DNA of 64,000 nt from Oceanimonas marisflavi (GTDB taxonomy: Bacteria > Pseudomonadota > Gammaproteobacteria > Enterobacterales > Aeromonadaceae), in contig NZ_QAGM01000004.1 in assembly GCF_003049725.1 (NCBI RefSeq), forward strand, positions 1 through 64,000, given 5' to 3'. A program made the translations under genes and the position numbers. This document shows positions 18,145-27,122 of this stretch, piece by piece (the stretch's first letter is position 1; each line of letters opens with the position of its first letter). The notes under the pieces are model-generated. The model was not told where the DNA came from. It saw only the letters and a list, made by a program, of their open reading frames with translations, and made no database searches.

Positions 18145-19070
18145 GACGAATAGACCTCGGCCAGTATTTTATCGGCACCGGCGGCCAGCAGCCGTCTGGC
18201 CAGTTCGGCACCCAGGGCCTTGCCCTGATCGGCCGGGCCGCGCACTTCGTCATAGAGCACTTCGGTACCATCGGGGCGGCCAACCAGGCCACGCAGCCAG
18301 AGCTGATCCCCTTCCAGCAGGGCGTAGGAACCAATAGGCACCTGGCAACCGCCCTGCAGACCGTGGTTCATGGCCCGCTCCGCTTCTACCCGCAGCTGAG
18401 TATCCTGGTCATTCAGCGGGGCCAGCAGCGCCAGCAGCTCGGCATCATCGAGCCGGCACTCAATGCCCACGGCACCCTGACCGTTGGCAGGAAGGCTGTC
18501 TTCCGGGCTCAGCAGGCCGGCGATACGATCGTCCAGCTCCAGTCGCTTGAGACCGGCGGCAGCCAGAATAATGGCGTCGTATTCGCCGTCATCCAGTTTG
18601 CGCAGCCGGGTCTGCACATTGCCGCGCAGGGTTTTTACCTGCAGTTGCGGATAACGGGCGCGGATCTGGCATTCCCGGCGCAGGCTGGCGGTGCCCACCA
18701 CGGCGCCGTCGGGCAGCTCGTCCAGAGTCTTGTAGTGGTTGGATACAAAGGCATCGCGCGGATCTTCCCGCTCGCAGATCACCGTCAGGCCCAGCCCTTC
18801 GGGAAACTCCACCGGCACGTCCTTCATTGAGTGCACGGCAATATCGGCGCGGCCGTCGAGCATGGCCTGTTCCAGTTCCTTGATGAAGAGCCCCTTGCCG
18901 CCGATTTTGGACAGCGGCGTGTCGAGCAGTACATCTCCCTTGGTGGTCATGGGGATCAGCTCAACGGTCACGTTGTTGTGCAGGGCTTCCAGGCGCTCTT
19001 TGACATAGTGAGCCTGCCACAGAGCCAGCAGGCTTTTGCGGGTAGCGATACGAATGATGCGATTGGCCAT
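18141..19070 (-). CDS. hemC: Hydroxymethylbilane synthase (porphobilinogen deaminase)
   Basis: 309 residues. Polymerises four porphobilinogen units. The dipyrromethane cofactor is attached at Cys242 ([11 protein letters not shown]), the same number as in E. coli. The start [20 protein letters not shown] and the AVHSMKDVP loop (78-86) with catalytic Asp are present. First gene of hemCDXY, divergent from cyaA across about 200 bp, as in E. coli. Confidence 0.96.
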   Translation of the reverse strand: MANRIIRIATRKSLLALWQAHYVKERLEALHNNVTVELIPMTTKGDVLLDTPLSKIGGKGLFIKELEQAMLDGRADIAVHSMKDVPVEFPEGLGLTVICEREDPRDAFVSNHYKTLDELPDGAVVGTASLRRECQIRARYPQLQVKTLRGNVQTRLRKLDDGEYDAIILAAAGLKRLELDDRIAGLLSPEDSLPANGQGAVGIECRLDDAELLALLAPLNDQDTQLRVEAERAMNHGLQGGCQVPIGSYALLEGDQLWLRGLVGRPDGTEVLYDEVRGPADQGKALGAELARRLLAAGADKILAEVYSS

Positions 19071-19202
19071 AAAACTCTCGTTGTCTGTGAGTATCTGTGC
19101 CCGATACTATCACTGTTGCACGTCTGTTTCAGGCAAAGCGCGTTGCCTTACCGGTATCCTGTGGCCGGGTGATTACAGGATATTGTTCATTTACTGACTA
19201 AT

Positions 19203-19218
19203 TGTTACCATGATCACA
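19203..19218 (+). promoter_or_regulatory. CRP-cAMP site upstream of cyaA
   Basis: TGTTA-CCATGA-TCACA matches the CRP consensus TGTGA-N6-TCACA with one mismatch. It lies 49 bp before the cyaA start. In E. coli cAMP-CRP represses cyaA from a site near its main promoter, so feedback control of cAMP synthesis is probably conserved here. Confidence 0.72.
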
Positions 19219-19267
19219 CTTTTGGCCCGCTGCGGGCCTGTGTCGGTCCAACGAAGGCCTGAACTCA

Positions 19268-21802
19268 TTGCACGCAAATTTTCATCGGCTCGTCGAGCGG
19301 TGTGAGCAATTCAATCAGCAGAAACAGACACGAGCCCTGGCGGTGATGAACCGGTATGGCCAGCAGGTGTTTCAGTTGCTGCCGGTGCTGCTGCACTACC
19401 ATCACCCCCTGCTGCCGGGCTATGTACCCGGCGACGTGCCGGCGGGCATCTGCCAGTTCTCTCCCAATGACTGTCAGCGCGAGTTCATCGACGAGCTGTG
19501 CCGGGCGGCCAACGGCCATCAGGGGCTGGCTCAGGATACTCACGAAATTCTCGGCCTTTATTCCATGGGCAGCACCTCGTCCATCGGCCAGAGCCGTCGT
19601 TCCGACCTCGATATCTGGGTCTGCCATTCCCATACCATGGCCCCCGAGCGGGTGGCGCTGTTGCAGCAAAAGTGCCTGCTGATCTCCAAATGGGCCGATC
19701 AGCGCCGGGTCGAGCTCAACTTCTTTCTTATTCCGGATAACAAATTCCGTACCGACAACCAGCAATGGGTAGAAGGGGAAAGCTGCGGCAGCGCCCAGCA
19801 CCTGCTGCTGCTGGACGAGTTTTACCGCAGTCATCTGCGCATTGCCGGCAAGCGGCTGGTGTGGATGTTTGCCCCCGGCAAACTGGGGCCTGACTACGAT
19901 CAGTTTGTGGCCGAGCAATTTGCCAACGGCACCCTCAATCACGACGAATGGCTGGATCTGGGCGGATTTGCCCGTATTCCGGCGGAAGAATACTTCGGCT
20001 CGGCCCTGTGGCAGCTCTATAAAAGCATCGACTCTCCCTACAAGGCGGTGCTGAAAACCGTGCTGATGGAGGCCTATTCCCACGAATACCCCGACACGCA
20101 CCTGCTGTGCCGCCAGTTAAAGAGCGTGTTCCAGACTGCCGAGACACTGGATGAAACCCGGGATCACTATGTGCTGATGCTGGAAAAGGTGACCGATTAC
20201 CTCAAGTCCATCAATGATGAAAAGCGCCTTGATCTGGTGCGCCGCTGCTTTTACCTCAAGGTCTCGGAAGCGCTGGAACCGGGCCAGGAGCAGGATGAGG
20301 CCTTTGCCTGGCGCCGGCGCATTATGGACCGGCTGATCGCTCTCTGGGACTGGCCGGCGGAGAAGCTGGCCAAGCTCGATGATCGCGAAAACTGGAAGGT
20401 GGAAGAGGTCAGGGCCGCCTATGGCGAGTTGCTGGAAGCCCTGATGCAGAGCTACCGCAGCCTTATTCAGTTTGCCCGGCGCAATAACATCAGCGAGTCC
20501 ATCAATCCGGAAGATATCGGCATACTGTCGCGCAAACTCTATGCCGCCTTTGAAAACCTGCCGGGCAAGGTACAACTGATTAACCTGCGCATTGCGCCGG
20601 ATTTGAGTGAGCCTGACCTGAGCCTGGTGCAGGTACCAAAGGGCCGCGCCAATCCGGCGGGCTGGTATCTGTATAAATACGGCCTGTCACCGGTGGAGAT
20701 ACTGGGGCGCAGCCCGCTGGAGCACAGCGACTATGTCAGCCGGCTGGTGGCCTGGGTGCATTTCAACGGTCTGCTGACCGAACAGACCCAATGGCATCTG
20801 TTCAACCAGAGCACGGATCTGAGTCTGCAGCACCTGCAGGAGTTCAGCCGGGATCTGGCGCGGGTATTTCCGGTGCGTCTGCCGGCCCCCACCAACCTGG
20901 CCCTGAGCCGGCCCTGCGAGGTGCGCAATCTCGCCATCTTTCTCAATCTGGAAACCGATCCCAGCGGTCGCCGGCGGGACAGGCCCATCGAGTTTGGCGC
21001 CGACACCAGTGATCCTTTCAGTTTCGGCCGGCAACGGGAAAACCTGGCCGGCTCGGTGGACATTATCTACCGCAATTCCTGGGACGAGGTGCGCACCCTG
21101 CACTTTGACGGCGACACCGCCGTGGTCGACGCCCTTACCGCGGTACTGGGCAAAATGCATCAGGGCGCCAGCCCGCCCGAGACGCTGAACGTATTCTGCT
21201 ACAGCCGGCATTTTCGCAGCCTGCTGCGCACCCGCTTTGAGCAGCTGGTGAAGGAGTGCATTGAACTGCGGCTGGAATCATCCCAGGGCCACAGGCTGAA
21301 ACGGCTGATGCTGGGGCCGGATAAATACGGCATCTTCTTTGAGCGGCGCGGGGTGAGCGTCAAGCGCATGGAATCGGAGCGGGTTGCCGAGCAGCCAGTG
21401 GCGGTACCGCCGGCCCGGCCGGCTCATGCCAGGCAGGGCTATGCCCTGCGACTGGATCAGCACCAGCGTCAGCCGGTGCCCGAGGTGGTGGATGCCTACG
21501 CCAGTGAAGGGTTGATGCAGTTCTTTTTTGAGAACTGCGGCGACGGCTACAGCCTGTATATTCTCGACGAGGCCAACCGCACCGAGGTCTATCACCAGAT
21601 CGCCGGCAGCAAGGACGAGCTGGTGCAGAGCATCAACCGTTTTTACACCGCCAATCAGGAGCAGGGTGAAGGGCAAAGCCACTTCAGCCATTTCAACCTG
21701 CCCCAGTATTATGAAATTGTGCGGGTGGACGGCGAGGTGCAGGTACTGACTTACCGCACCGGCAAGGATGACCGGGACCCGCTGCGGCCTGGCCCGGCCT
21801 GA
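19268..21802 (+). CDS. cyaA: Class I adenylate cyclase
   Basis: 844 residues (E. coli 848). It makes cAMP from ATP; activity is controlled by the glucose PTS in enterobacteria. The N-terminal catalytic domain has GSTSSIGQS (101-109) and SDLDIW (112-117), with Asp113 and Asp115 as the metal ligands of the nucleotidyltransferase fold. The C-terminal half is the regulatory domain. The start is TTG at 19268 ([12 protein letters not shown]), aligning with E. coli CyaA, which also starts with TTG; weak initiation is known to limit cAMP levels. No closer ATG fits the alignment. Confidence 0.95.
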   Translation: MHANFHRLVERCEQFNQQKQTRALAVMNRYGQQVFQLLPVLLHYHHPLLPGYVPGDVPAGICQFSPNDCQREFIDELCRAANGHQGLAQDTHEILGLYSMGSTSSIGQSRRSDLDIWVCHSHTMAPERVALLQQKCLLISKWADQRRVELNFFLIPDNKFRTDNQQWVEGESCGSAQHLLLLDEFYRSHLRIAGKRLVWMFAPGKLGPDYDQFVAEQFANGTLNHDEWLDLGGFARIPAEEYFGSALWQLYKSIDSPYKAVLKTVLMEAYSHEYPDTHLLCRQLKSVFQTAETLDETRDHYVLMLEKVTDYLKSINDEKRLDLVRRCFYLKVSEALEPGQEQDEAFAWRRRIMDRLIALWDWPAEKLAKLDDRENWKVEEVRAAYGELLEALMQSYRSLIQFARRNNISESINPEDIGILSRKLYAAFENLPGKVQLINLRIAPDLSEPDLSLVQVPKGRANPAGWYLYKYGLSPVEILGRSPLEHSDYVSRLVAWVHFNGLLTEQTQWHLFNQSTDLSLQHLQEFSRDLARVFPVRLPAPTNLALSRPCEVRNLAIFLNLETDPSGRRRDRPIEFGADTSDPFSFGRQRENLAGSVDIIYRNSWDEVRTLHFDGDTAVVDALTAVLGKMHQGASPPETLNVFCYSRHFRSLLRTRFEQLVKECIELRLESSQGHRLKRLMLGPDKYGIFFERRGVSVKRMESERVAEQPVAVPPARPAHARQGYALRLDQHQRQPVPEVVDAYASEGLMQFFFENCGDGYSLYILDEANRTEVYHQIAGSKDELVQSINRFYTANQEQGEGQSHFSHFNLPQYYEIVRVDGEVQVLTYRTGKDDRDPLRPGPA

Positions 21803-21806
21803 GCAA

Positions 21807-22118
21807 CTACAGTTCCAGCTCCACGCCGCCCTGGCGTTTGGCCTGCAGGCTGAGCCAGCTCAGCAGTTCATGCCCCTGGCGGTTATCGATCCACTGATCT
21901 CCCTGCAGTGCAAAGTGATGCCCGTTTTCCCGGGTGGCCAGCCAGATCTGATGCAGTGGCTCCTGACGGTTAATCACGAACTTGACCCCGTTCTCAAAGG
22001 TCAGGTTCATGACACCGCCCACGGTTTCGCATTCAATGTCTTCACCGCTGTCGTCGATACGTGCCTCAATATGCTCATAAATGGCGTCCGCCAGAGCGTG
22101 GAATTCGCTGTCGTTCAT
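21807..22118 (-). CDS. cyaY: CyaY, bacterial frataxin
   Basis: 103 residues. An iron-binding modulator of iron-sulfur cluster assembly that works with IscS. The acidic first helix (MNDSEFHALADAIYEHIEARIDDS) and the strands VGGVMNLTFENGVKFVINRQ and QIWLATRENGHHF are typical. The start at 22118 is chosen because the upstream open frame runs through the divergent lptM gene. It is convergent with cyaA with only a 4-bp gap, as in E. coli. Confidence 0.94.
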   Translation of the reverse strand: MNDSEFHALADAIYEHIEARIDDSGEDIECETVGGVMNLTFENGVKFVINRQEPLHQIWLATRENGHHFALQGDQWIDNRQGHELLSWLSLQAKRQGGVELEL

Positions 22119-22190
22119 TGCCCGCTTCCTATTGCTTTTGAGAATGTGAATGCGATTATAAGAGCCCTGAACCATATTCACAGTCATACG

Positions 22191-22313
22191 ATGAACAAAT
22201 TCAAGCTGACCGCACTGGTTGCGCTGGTTCTGAGCCTGTCGGCATGTGGCCTCAAGGGCCCGCTGACCCTGCCCGAGTCCGAGCCGCAACCCACTCAGGT
22301 TGAGCAGTCGTAA
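22191..22313 (+). CDS. lptM: LptM (YifL), small outer-membrane lipoprotein
   Basis: A 40-residue lipoprotein. The signal peptide ends in the lipobox LSAC (residues 16-19) followed directly by GLKGPLTLP, the conserved CGLKGPL motif of LptM, which helps the LptDE lipopolysaccharide translocon to mature its disulfides. It is shorter than the E. coli protein (67), ending soon after the conserved part. It starts 72 bp from and divergent to cyaY, and is followed by lysA after 11 bp. Confidence 0.9.
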   Translation: MNKFKLTALVALVLSLSACGLKGPLTLPESEPQPTQVEQS

Positions 22314-22324
22314 AGGAAACTACC

Positions 22325-23581
22325 TTGGATTATTTCAATTATCAGGATGATGGCCGCCTGTACGGTGAAGCCTGCGATCTCTCCCGTCTGGCCGAGCAAC
22401 ACGGCACGCCGCTTTATGTCTACTCCCGGGCCACTCTGGAGCGCCACTGGAACGCCTTTGACCGGGCTGCCGGCGACGTGGACCACCTGGTGTGCTATGC
22501 GGTCAAGGCCAATTCCAACCTGGCGGTGCTCAATGTGCTGGCGCGGCTGGGCTCGGGCTTTGATATTGTGTCCGTGGGTGAGCTGCGCCGGGTGATTGCC
22601 GCCGGTGGCGATCCCAAAAAGGTGGTGTTCTCCGGCGTGGGCAAGCGCGACGACGAAATCCGCTTTGCCCTGGAGCAGCAAATTTTCTGCTTTAACGTGG
22701 AGTCGGTGGCGGAGCTGGCGCGCATCAACCGGGTGGCGGAAAGCATGGGCGTGAAGGCGCCGGTCTCCATTCGGGTAAACCCGGATATCGACGCCGGCAC
22801 TCATCCCTACATTTCCACCGGTCTGAAGGAAAACAAGTTCGGCATTCCCATCGAGCAGGCGCGGGACATCTACCGTCAGGCCGCCGCCATGAGCAGCCTG
22901 AACATTCACGGGGTGGACTGCCATATCGGCTCCCAGCTCACCGAACTGTCCCCCTTCCTGGAAGCGGTGGACAAGCTGCTGGTGCTGATTGACGATCTGG
23001 CCACCGATGGCATTCACATTCGTCACCTGGACGTGGGTGGCGGTCTGGGCGTGCGTTACGACCACGAAACCCCGCCGGAGCCGAGTCACTACGCCGAAGA
23101 GCTGAAAAAGCGCCTGCAGGGCCGCAACCTGACTCTGGTGTTTGAGCCGGGCCGGGCCATTGCCGCCAACGCCGGCGTGCTGCTGACCAAGGTTGAGCAC
23201 CTCAAGCCCGGTGAAGCCAAGAACTTTGCCATTGTCGACGCCGCCATGAACGATCTGATCCGTCCGGCCCTGTACAGCGCCTGGCAGGCCATTATTCCGG
23301 TAGATCGAACCCTGGAACGGCAATCTGCCGTGTATGACATCGTGGGTCCCATCTGTGAAACCGGCGACTTTATCGGCAAGGACCGTGAACTGGCCATTAC
23401 CGAAGGTGACCTGCTGGCAGTGCGCTCTGCCGGTGCCTACGGTTTTGTGATGGCGTCCAACTACAACAGCCGCCCCCGGGCCGCCGAGGTGATGGTGGAC
23501 GGCGAGCAGGCTTATGTGGTGCGCGAGCGGGAAGAGCTGGCGGATCTGTGGCGGGGCGAGCACCTGCTGCCCGGGGCCTGA
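22325..23581 (+). CDS. lysA: Diaminopimelate decarboxylase
   Basis: 418 residues, fold III PLP enzyme for the last step of lysine synthesis. The PLP lysine is Lys61 in CYAVKANSN, with the HIGSQL glycine loop and the active-site CETGDFIG cysteine near residue 342. The start is TTG at 22325 with AAGGAA 8 bases upstream; it yields MDYFNYQDDGRLY, like the MDxFNY start of Pseudomonas LysA. The arrangement lptM-lysA-dapF-DUF484-xerC is that of Pseudomonas and Vibrio; E. coli keeps lysA elsewhere. Confidence 0.94.
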   Translation: MDYFNYQDDGRLYGEACDLSRLAEQHGTPLYVYSRATLERHWNAFDRAAGDVDHLVCYAVKANSNLAVLNVLARLGSGFDIVSVGELRRVIAAGGDPKKVVFSGVGKRDDEIRFALEQQIFCFNVESVAELARINRVAESMGVKAPVSIRVNPDIDAGTHPYISTGLKENKFGIPIEQARDIYRQAAAMSSLNIHGVDCHIGSQLTELSPFLEAVDKLLVLIDDLATDGIHIRHLDVGGGLGVRYDHETPPEPSHYAEELKKRLQGRNLTLVFEPGRAIAANAGVLLTKVEHLKPGEAKNFAIVDAAMNDLIRPALYSAWQAIIPVDRTLERQSAVYDIVGPICETGDFIGKDRELAITEGDLLAVRSAGAYGFVMASNYNSRPRAAEVMVDGEQAYVVREREELADLWRGEHLLPGA

Positions 23582-23584
23582 GCC

Positions 23585-24418
23585 ATGAGCACGCTTCATT
23601 TCTCCAAGATGCAGGGCCTGGGCAACGACTTTATGGTGGTGGACGGCGTCACCCAGAAAGTCTTTTTCAACCCTGAAGTGATCCGCCAGCTGGCGGATCG
23701 CAACTTCGGTGTGGGCTTTGATCAGCTGCTGCTGGTAGAGCCGCCTTATGATCCCGAGCTCGACTTTCACTACCGCATTTTTAATGCCGATGGCTCCGAG
23801 GTGGAGCAGTGTGGCAACGGCGCCCGCTGCTTTGCCCGCTTTGTGCGGCTCAAGGGCCTGACCAACAAGGATCGCATTGCCGTCAGCACTCAAAAAGGGA
23901 ATATCGTGCTGCAGCTGGAGAAGGATGATCAGGTCACCGTCAACATGGGGGTGCCCGAGTTCGATCCGGCCCATATTCCGTTCAAGGCCCAGAAGGCGGA
24001 AAAAACCTATCTGGTGCGTACTCAGGATCAAACCGTGCTGTGCGGCGCCGTGTCCATGGGCAACCCGCACTGCGTGGTGGAAGTGGACGACATCAATACG
24101 CCGCTGGTGGGCACGCTTGGACCCGAGCTGGAAAATCACGAACGTTTTCCGGCACGGGTAAACGTGGGCTTTATGCAGATTGTGAATGCCCGGGAAGTGA
24201 AACTGCGGGTGCACGAGCGCGGTGCCGGTGAAACCCTGGCCTGTGGCACCGGTGCCTGTGCAGCAGCGGTGATGGGCATGAGCTGGGGCAAGCTGGCGGA
24301 GCGGGTCAAGGTTCAGCTGCCCGGCGGCACCCTCACCATTGCCTGGCAGGGGCCGGGCAAGCCGGTGTTTATGACAGGCCCGGCCAAGCATGTGTTTGAC
24401 GGACAAATCAACCTATGA
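23585..24418 (+). CDS. dapF: Diaminopimelate epimerase
   Basis: 277 residues. Epimerises LL- to meso-diaminopimelate for peptidoglycan and lysine. The two catalytic cysteines are Cys76 ([10 protein letters not shown]) and Cys220 (ACGTGACAA), one in each half of the pseudo-symmetric fold. It begins 3 bp after lysA, joining the epimerase and decarboxylase in one operon. The stop overlaps the next gene by 4 bp. Confidence 0.96.
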   Translation: MSTLHFSKMQGLGNDFMVVDGVTQKVFFNPEVIRQLADRNFGVGFDQLLLVEPPYDPELDFHYRIFNADGSEVEQCGNGARCFARFVRLKGLTNKDRIAVSTQKGNIVLQLEKDDQVTVNMGVPEFDPAHIPFKAQKAEKTYLVRTQDQTVLCGAVSMGNPHCVVEVDDINTPLVGTLGPELENHERFPARVNVGFMQIVNAREVKLRVHERGAGETLACGTGACAAAVMGMSWGKLAERVKVQLPGGTLTIAWQGPGKPVFMTGPAKHVFDGQINL

Positions 24419-25098
24419 CCGAGAAATGCGCCCTGGCCAACGCCGGGCTCGATGAAAGCCATATTGCCGACTACCTGGCCGGCCAGCCGGACTTTTTTGT
24501 CCGCCATCCGCAGCTGCTGGACGCATTGCGTCTGCCCCACGAGCAGCGGGGCAGTGTGTCGCTGGTGGAAGCCCGCATGGAACGCCAGCGCCAGCGCATT
24601 CATCAGCTGGAGGAAGAAATCACCCAGCTGATGACGGTGGCCGGCGAGAACGAGCGTATTTTTCGTGTTTACCTCGATCTGTATCCCCGGCTGTTTGACT
24701 GCCGCACACCCGCCGAGCTGGAGCAGCGCATTGCTCATGCCCTGCGGGAGCGGCTTCGGGTCACGGCGGTGCGGCTGGTACCGGACGCGCGCTGGTGCAG
24801 CCTGCCCAAGGCACAACCCGGTGAGCAGCTGGAAAAACTCTACCGCGAGCGCATGGCCGGGCAGGACGTGTATCTGGGACGCCTCGGCCGGGAAGAAAAA
24901 CAGCGGCTGTTTGGTGACAGTCTGGTGAACTCCTGCGCCCTGATCCGCATTGGCACACAGGGTGAAATGGGCCTGCTGGCCTTTGGCAGCGCCGACAGCA
25001 GCCATTACCGCTCGGGCATGGACACCCTGATCATTCGCCAGCTCGCCGGCTTTCTCGCCCTGCTGTTGCCGCGCATGGTGGAACATGGTCACCCCTGA
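24415..25098 (+). CDS. DUF484 family protein (YigA-like)
   Basis: 227 residues, soluble. The N-terminal motif [19 protein letters not shown] is the DUF484 hallmark, followed by a short coiled-coil ([19 protein letters not shown]) and a GAF-like C-terminal domain ([22 protein letters not shown]). Function is unknown; it is conserved between dapF and xerC in many gammaproteobacteria. It overlaps dapF by 4 bp and xerC by 14 bp. Confidence 0.9.
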   Translation: MTEKCALANAGLDESHIADYLAGQPDFFVRHPQLLDALRLPHEQRGSVSLVEARMERQRQRIHQLEEEITQLMTVAGENERIFRVYLDLYPRLFDCRTPAELEQRIAHALRERLRVTAVRLVPDARWCSLPKAQPGEQLEKLYRERMAGQDVYLGRLGREEKQRLFGDSLVNSCALIRIGTQGEMGLLAFGSADSSHYRSGMDTLIIRQLAGFLALLLPRMVEHGHP

Positions 25099-26005
25099 TC
25101 CGGCACTGGCTCCGGCCATTGACGACTTTCTCGACTACCTGCGGGTGGAGCGCCAGCTCAGCCCGCACACCCTGGATAACTATCGCCGTCATCTGAGCGC
25201 CATCAGCGAACAGCTGACCGATCTTCACCTTGCCAGTTGGAATGAGCTTTCTGTGGCTCATGCCCGGGGCCTGGCCACCCGCATGCACAAGCAGGGACTG
25301 TCACCCCGCTCCATTGCCGCCAAACTCAGCGCCCTGCGCAGCTTCTGCGACTGGCTGGTGCTTACCGGCCGGCTTGACGCCAACCCCGCCAAGGGGGTGA
25401 GCGCGCCCAAGCAGGGCCGGCCCCTGCCCAAGAACCTGGATGTGGACGAACTGCATCAGCTGATGAATCTGGACGAGTCCGACCCCCTGGCGGTGCGGGA
25501 CAGAGCCATCATGGAGCTGATGTATTCCTCCGGTCTGCGGCTGGCGGAGCTGGTGGCGCTCAACCTGAACGACGTGCAGTTTGCCGAGCGCCAGGTGCGC
25601 GTGACCGGCAAGGGCAACAAGGAGCGCATTCTGCCGGTGGGGCGCATGGCCCTGGACTGGCTGCAAAAATGGCTGAGCGTGCGTCCCGAGCTGGCCGGCC
25701 CCGACGAGCCGGCGCTGTTTGTAAGCAAGCAGCGCCGGCGTATCACCCACCGCAGCGTGCAGCTGCGCCTGGCCAAGCGCGGCCGGCAACAGGCGCTGTC
25801 CAGCCATGTGCACCCCCACAAGCTGCGCCACTCCTTTGCCACCCACATGCTGGAGTCCAGCGGTGATCTGCGCGCGGTACAGGAACTGCTGGGCCATGCC
25901 GATCTGGCCACCACCCAGATCTACACCCACCTCGACTTTCAGCACCTGGCCAACGCTTACGATCAGGCCCATCCGCGCGCCAAACGCCGCAAGGATGAGG
26001 AGTAA
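25085..26005 (+). CDS. xerC: Tyrosine recombinase XerC
   Basis: 306 residues. With XerD it resolves chromosome dimers at dif. The N-terminal SAM-like DNA-binding domain covers 10-95. All catalytic residues are present: Arg152 (SGLRLAEL), Lys176 (TGKGNKER), His245 and Arg248 ([11 protein letters not shown]), His271 (LGHADLATT) and nucleophile Tyr280 (IYTHLD). It starts inside the end of DUF484. This is the housekeeping recombinase, not a phage or integron integrase, judging from its neighbours. Confidence 0.95.
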   Translation: MVTPDPALAPAIDDFLDYLRVERQLSPHTLDNYRRHLSAISEQLTDLHLASWNELSVAHARGLATRMHKQGLSPRSIAAKLSALRSFCDWLVLTGRLDANPAKGVSAPKQGRPLPKNLDVDELHQLMNLDESDPLAVRDRAIMELMYSSGLRLAELVALNLNDVQFAERQVRVTGKGNKERILPVGRMALDWLQKWLSVRPELAGPDEPALFVSKQRRRITHRSVQLRLAKRGRQQALSSHVHPHKLRHSFATHMLESSGDLRAVQELLGHADLATTQIYTHLDFQHLANAYDQAHPRAKRRKDEE

Positions 26006-26017
26006 GACGGCTTGTAA

Positions 26018-26045
26018 GGCGTGAAGGGTGAGGTGTGAGGTGAAA
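26018..26045 (+). repeat. Heptamer array GGNGTGA, xerC-yigB gap
   Basis: Four consecutive 7-bp units: GGCGTGA, AGGGTGA, GGTGTGA, GGTGAAA. The 19 bases TAAGGCGTGAAGGGTGAGG recur in reverse complement at about 35391-35409. Confidence 0.7.
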
Positions 26046-26090
26046 GCAGGTTAGAATGCCTGCACTGACTTTCGTAACCGGAACCCATGG

Positions 26091-26798
26091 ATGCGCTTTT
26101 ACAAACGAATGGCGCCGATCAAGGTGCTCAGCTTTGATCTGGACGATACCCTCTACGACAACGTGCCGGTGATGACGGCAGCCGAGGACTGGCTGCTGCA
26201 GGCGCTGCGTAATGATTACCCGGAATCCACTCTGCTGGGGGCCGACAATCTGGCGGCGATCAAGCGCCGGCTGATCGCCGAACAACCGGCATTGGCGCAT
26301 GATGTCAGCGCCTGCCGCCGCAAAGTGCTGAGCGAAGGTCTGCGCCAGCAGGGCGTGGCAGAAAGCAGAACCGAGGAGCTGGCCGAGATCTTTTATCAGG
26401 GCTTTCTCACCGAGCGGGGCAAAATCAAGGTGCCCGAGACCACTCACAGAGTGCTGACCTCGCTCAAGGAAAAGTACCGGCTGGCGGTGATCACCAACGG
26501 CAATATGCCGCTGGAGCACACCGAGCTGGCGCCCTATTTCGAGATTGTGCTCAAGGCCGGCCCCGATGGCCGCATGAAGCCGGCGCCGGATCTGTTTTAC
26601 CGGCTGGCGGAGCAGGCCGGAGTAGCGCTTTCCGAGATCCTGCATATTGGCGATCATATTCGCACCGACGTGGCCGGTGCCGTACACAGTGGCTGTCAGG
26701 CGGTGTGGTTGAATGATAACGGCCGTACCGAAGCGGATCTGCAGTGCCTGCCTCAGGTAGCCCTGACGCGGTTGGAGCAGCTGCTCGAGCTGTTATAA
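26091..26798 (+). CDS. yigB: YigB, HAD-family phosphatase
   Basis: 235 residues. HAD hydrolase with motif I FDLDDTLYDN (Asp16, Asp18), motif II VITNGN and the motif III/IV region HIGDHIRTDVAGA. E. coli YigB dephosphorylates 5-amino-6-(5-phospho-D-ribitylamino)uracil in riboflavin synthesis and has a similar start (MRFY). It is placed between xerC and uvrD as in E. coli. Confidence 0.92.
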   Translation: MRFYKRMAPIKVLSFDLDDTLYDNVPVMTAAEDWLLQALRNDYPESTLLGADNLAAIKRRLIAEQPALAHDVSACRRKVLSEGLRQQGVAESRTEELAEIFYQGFLTERGKIKVPETTHRVLTSLKEKYRLAVITNGNMPLEHTELAPYFEIVLKAGPDGRMKPAPDLFYRLAEQAGVALSEILHIGDHIRTDVAGAVHSGCQAVWLNDNGRTEADLQCLPQVALTRLEQLLELL

Positions 26799-26799
26799 T
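26772..26799 (+). promoter_or_regulatory. Possible promoter at the end of yigB
   Basis: TTGGAG (26772-26777), 16 bp, then TATAAT (26794-26799), overlapping the yigB stop codon. It would transcribe the hairpin-rich gap and uvrD. The -10 is perfect, the -35 partial. Confidence 0.4.
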
Positions 26800-26859
26800 C
26801 GCCGGTTTACTGCAATACACACTATTCGGGAGAGGGAAGGGATAGCCTTAGCCAACCGT

Positions 26860-27000
26860 CGATGGCAGGGGGCGCGAAGCGCCTGGCACCGCCGCCAGCA
26901 TCGCGAAGCGATGATACGGCGGTTTCCCCACGATCGCCATCGTCGAGCATACATGGGCGAGCTTGCTCGCTAGCGCCGAGCTTTTTGTCTGACCGAACTT
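26860..27000. repeat. Array of consecutive hairpins upstream of uvrD
   Basis: The 324-bp yigB-uvrD gap contains no convincing gene. It contains successive perfect stems: GGCGC-GAA-GCGCC (26871-26883); ACCGCCG/CGGCGGT (26888-26894 with 26917-26923) enclosing CATCGC-GAA-GCGATG; ACGAT/ATCGT (26930-26943); and GCGAGC-TT-GCTCGC (26957-26970). Two stems carry GCGAAGC, an unusually stable DNA mini-hairpin. It may be a dispersed structured repeat or an RNA leader; I cannot tell which. Confidence 0.6.
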
Positions 27001-27122
27001 CAAATGACAGTTCGCAGCAGGCAAAAAGTGAAGGTGGCAATTTATGCTGCGTGTTGGCGTTGGCTACCCTTCCTCCTCCTGGCCTGCACGGTATTGCCTT
27101 CAAAGTACAGACAGGAGTTGTG

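Noticed and set aside
22295-24406. 703-codon open frame on the minus strand across lysA and dapF
   Set aside because: It is antisense to two well-recognised genes, rich in His/Gln/Gly typical of antisense translation of high-GC genes, and matches no family.
25085-26005. xerC as a mobile-element or integron integrase
   Set aside because: Sequence and the dapF-DUF484-xerC linkage are those of the chromosomal dimer-resolution recombinase; no attachment sites or cargo are present.
26790-26810. LexA box before uvrD, expected from E. coli
   Set aside because: CTG-N10-CGG near 26790 lacks the CAG half and the alternating TA core; I saw no acceptable SOS box.
26862-27122. N-terminal extension of uvrD by 87 codons
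   Set aside because: The extension translates hairpin repeats; ATG 27123 has a good ribosome site and gives the family length of about 720 residues.
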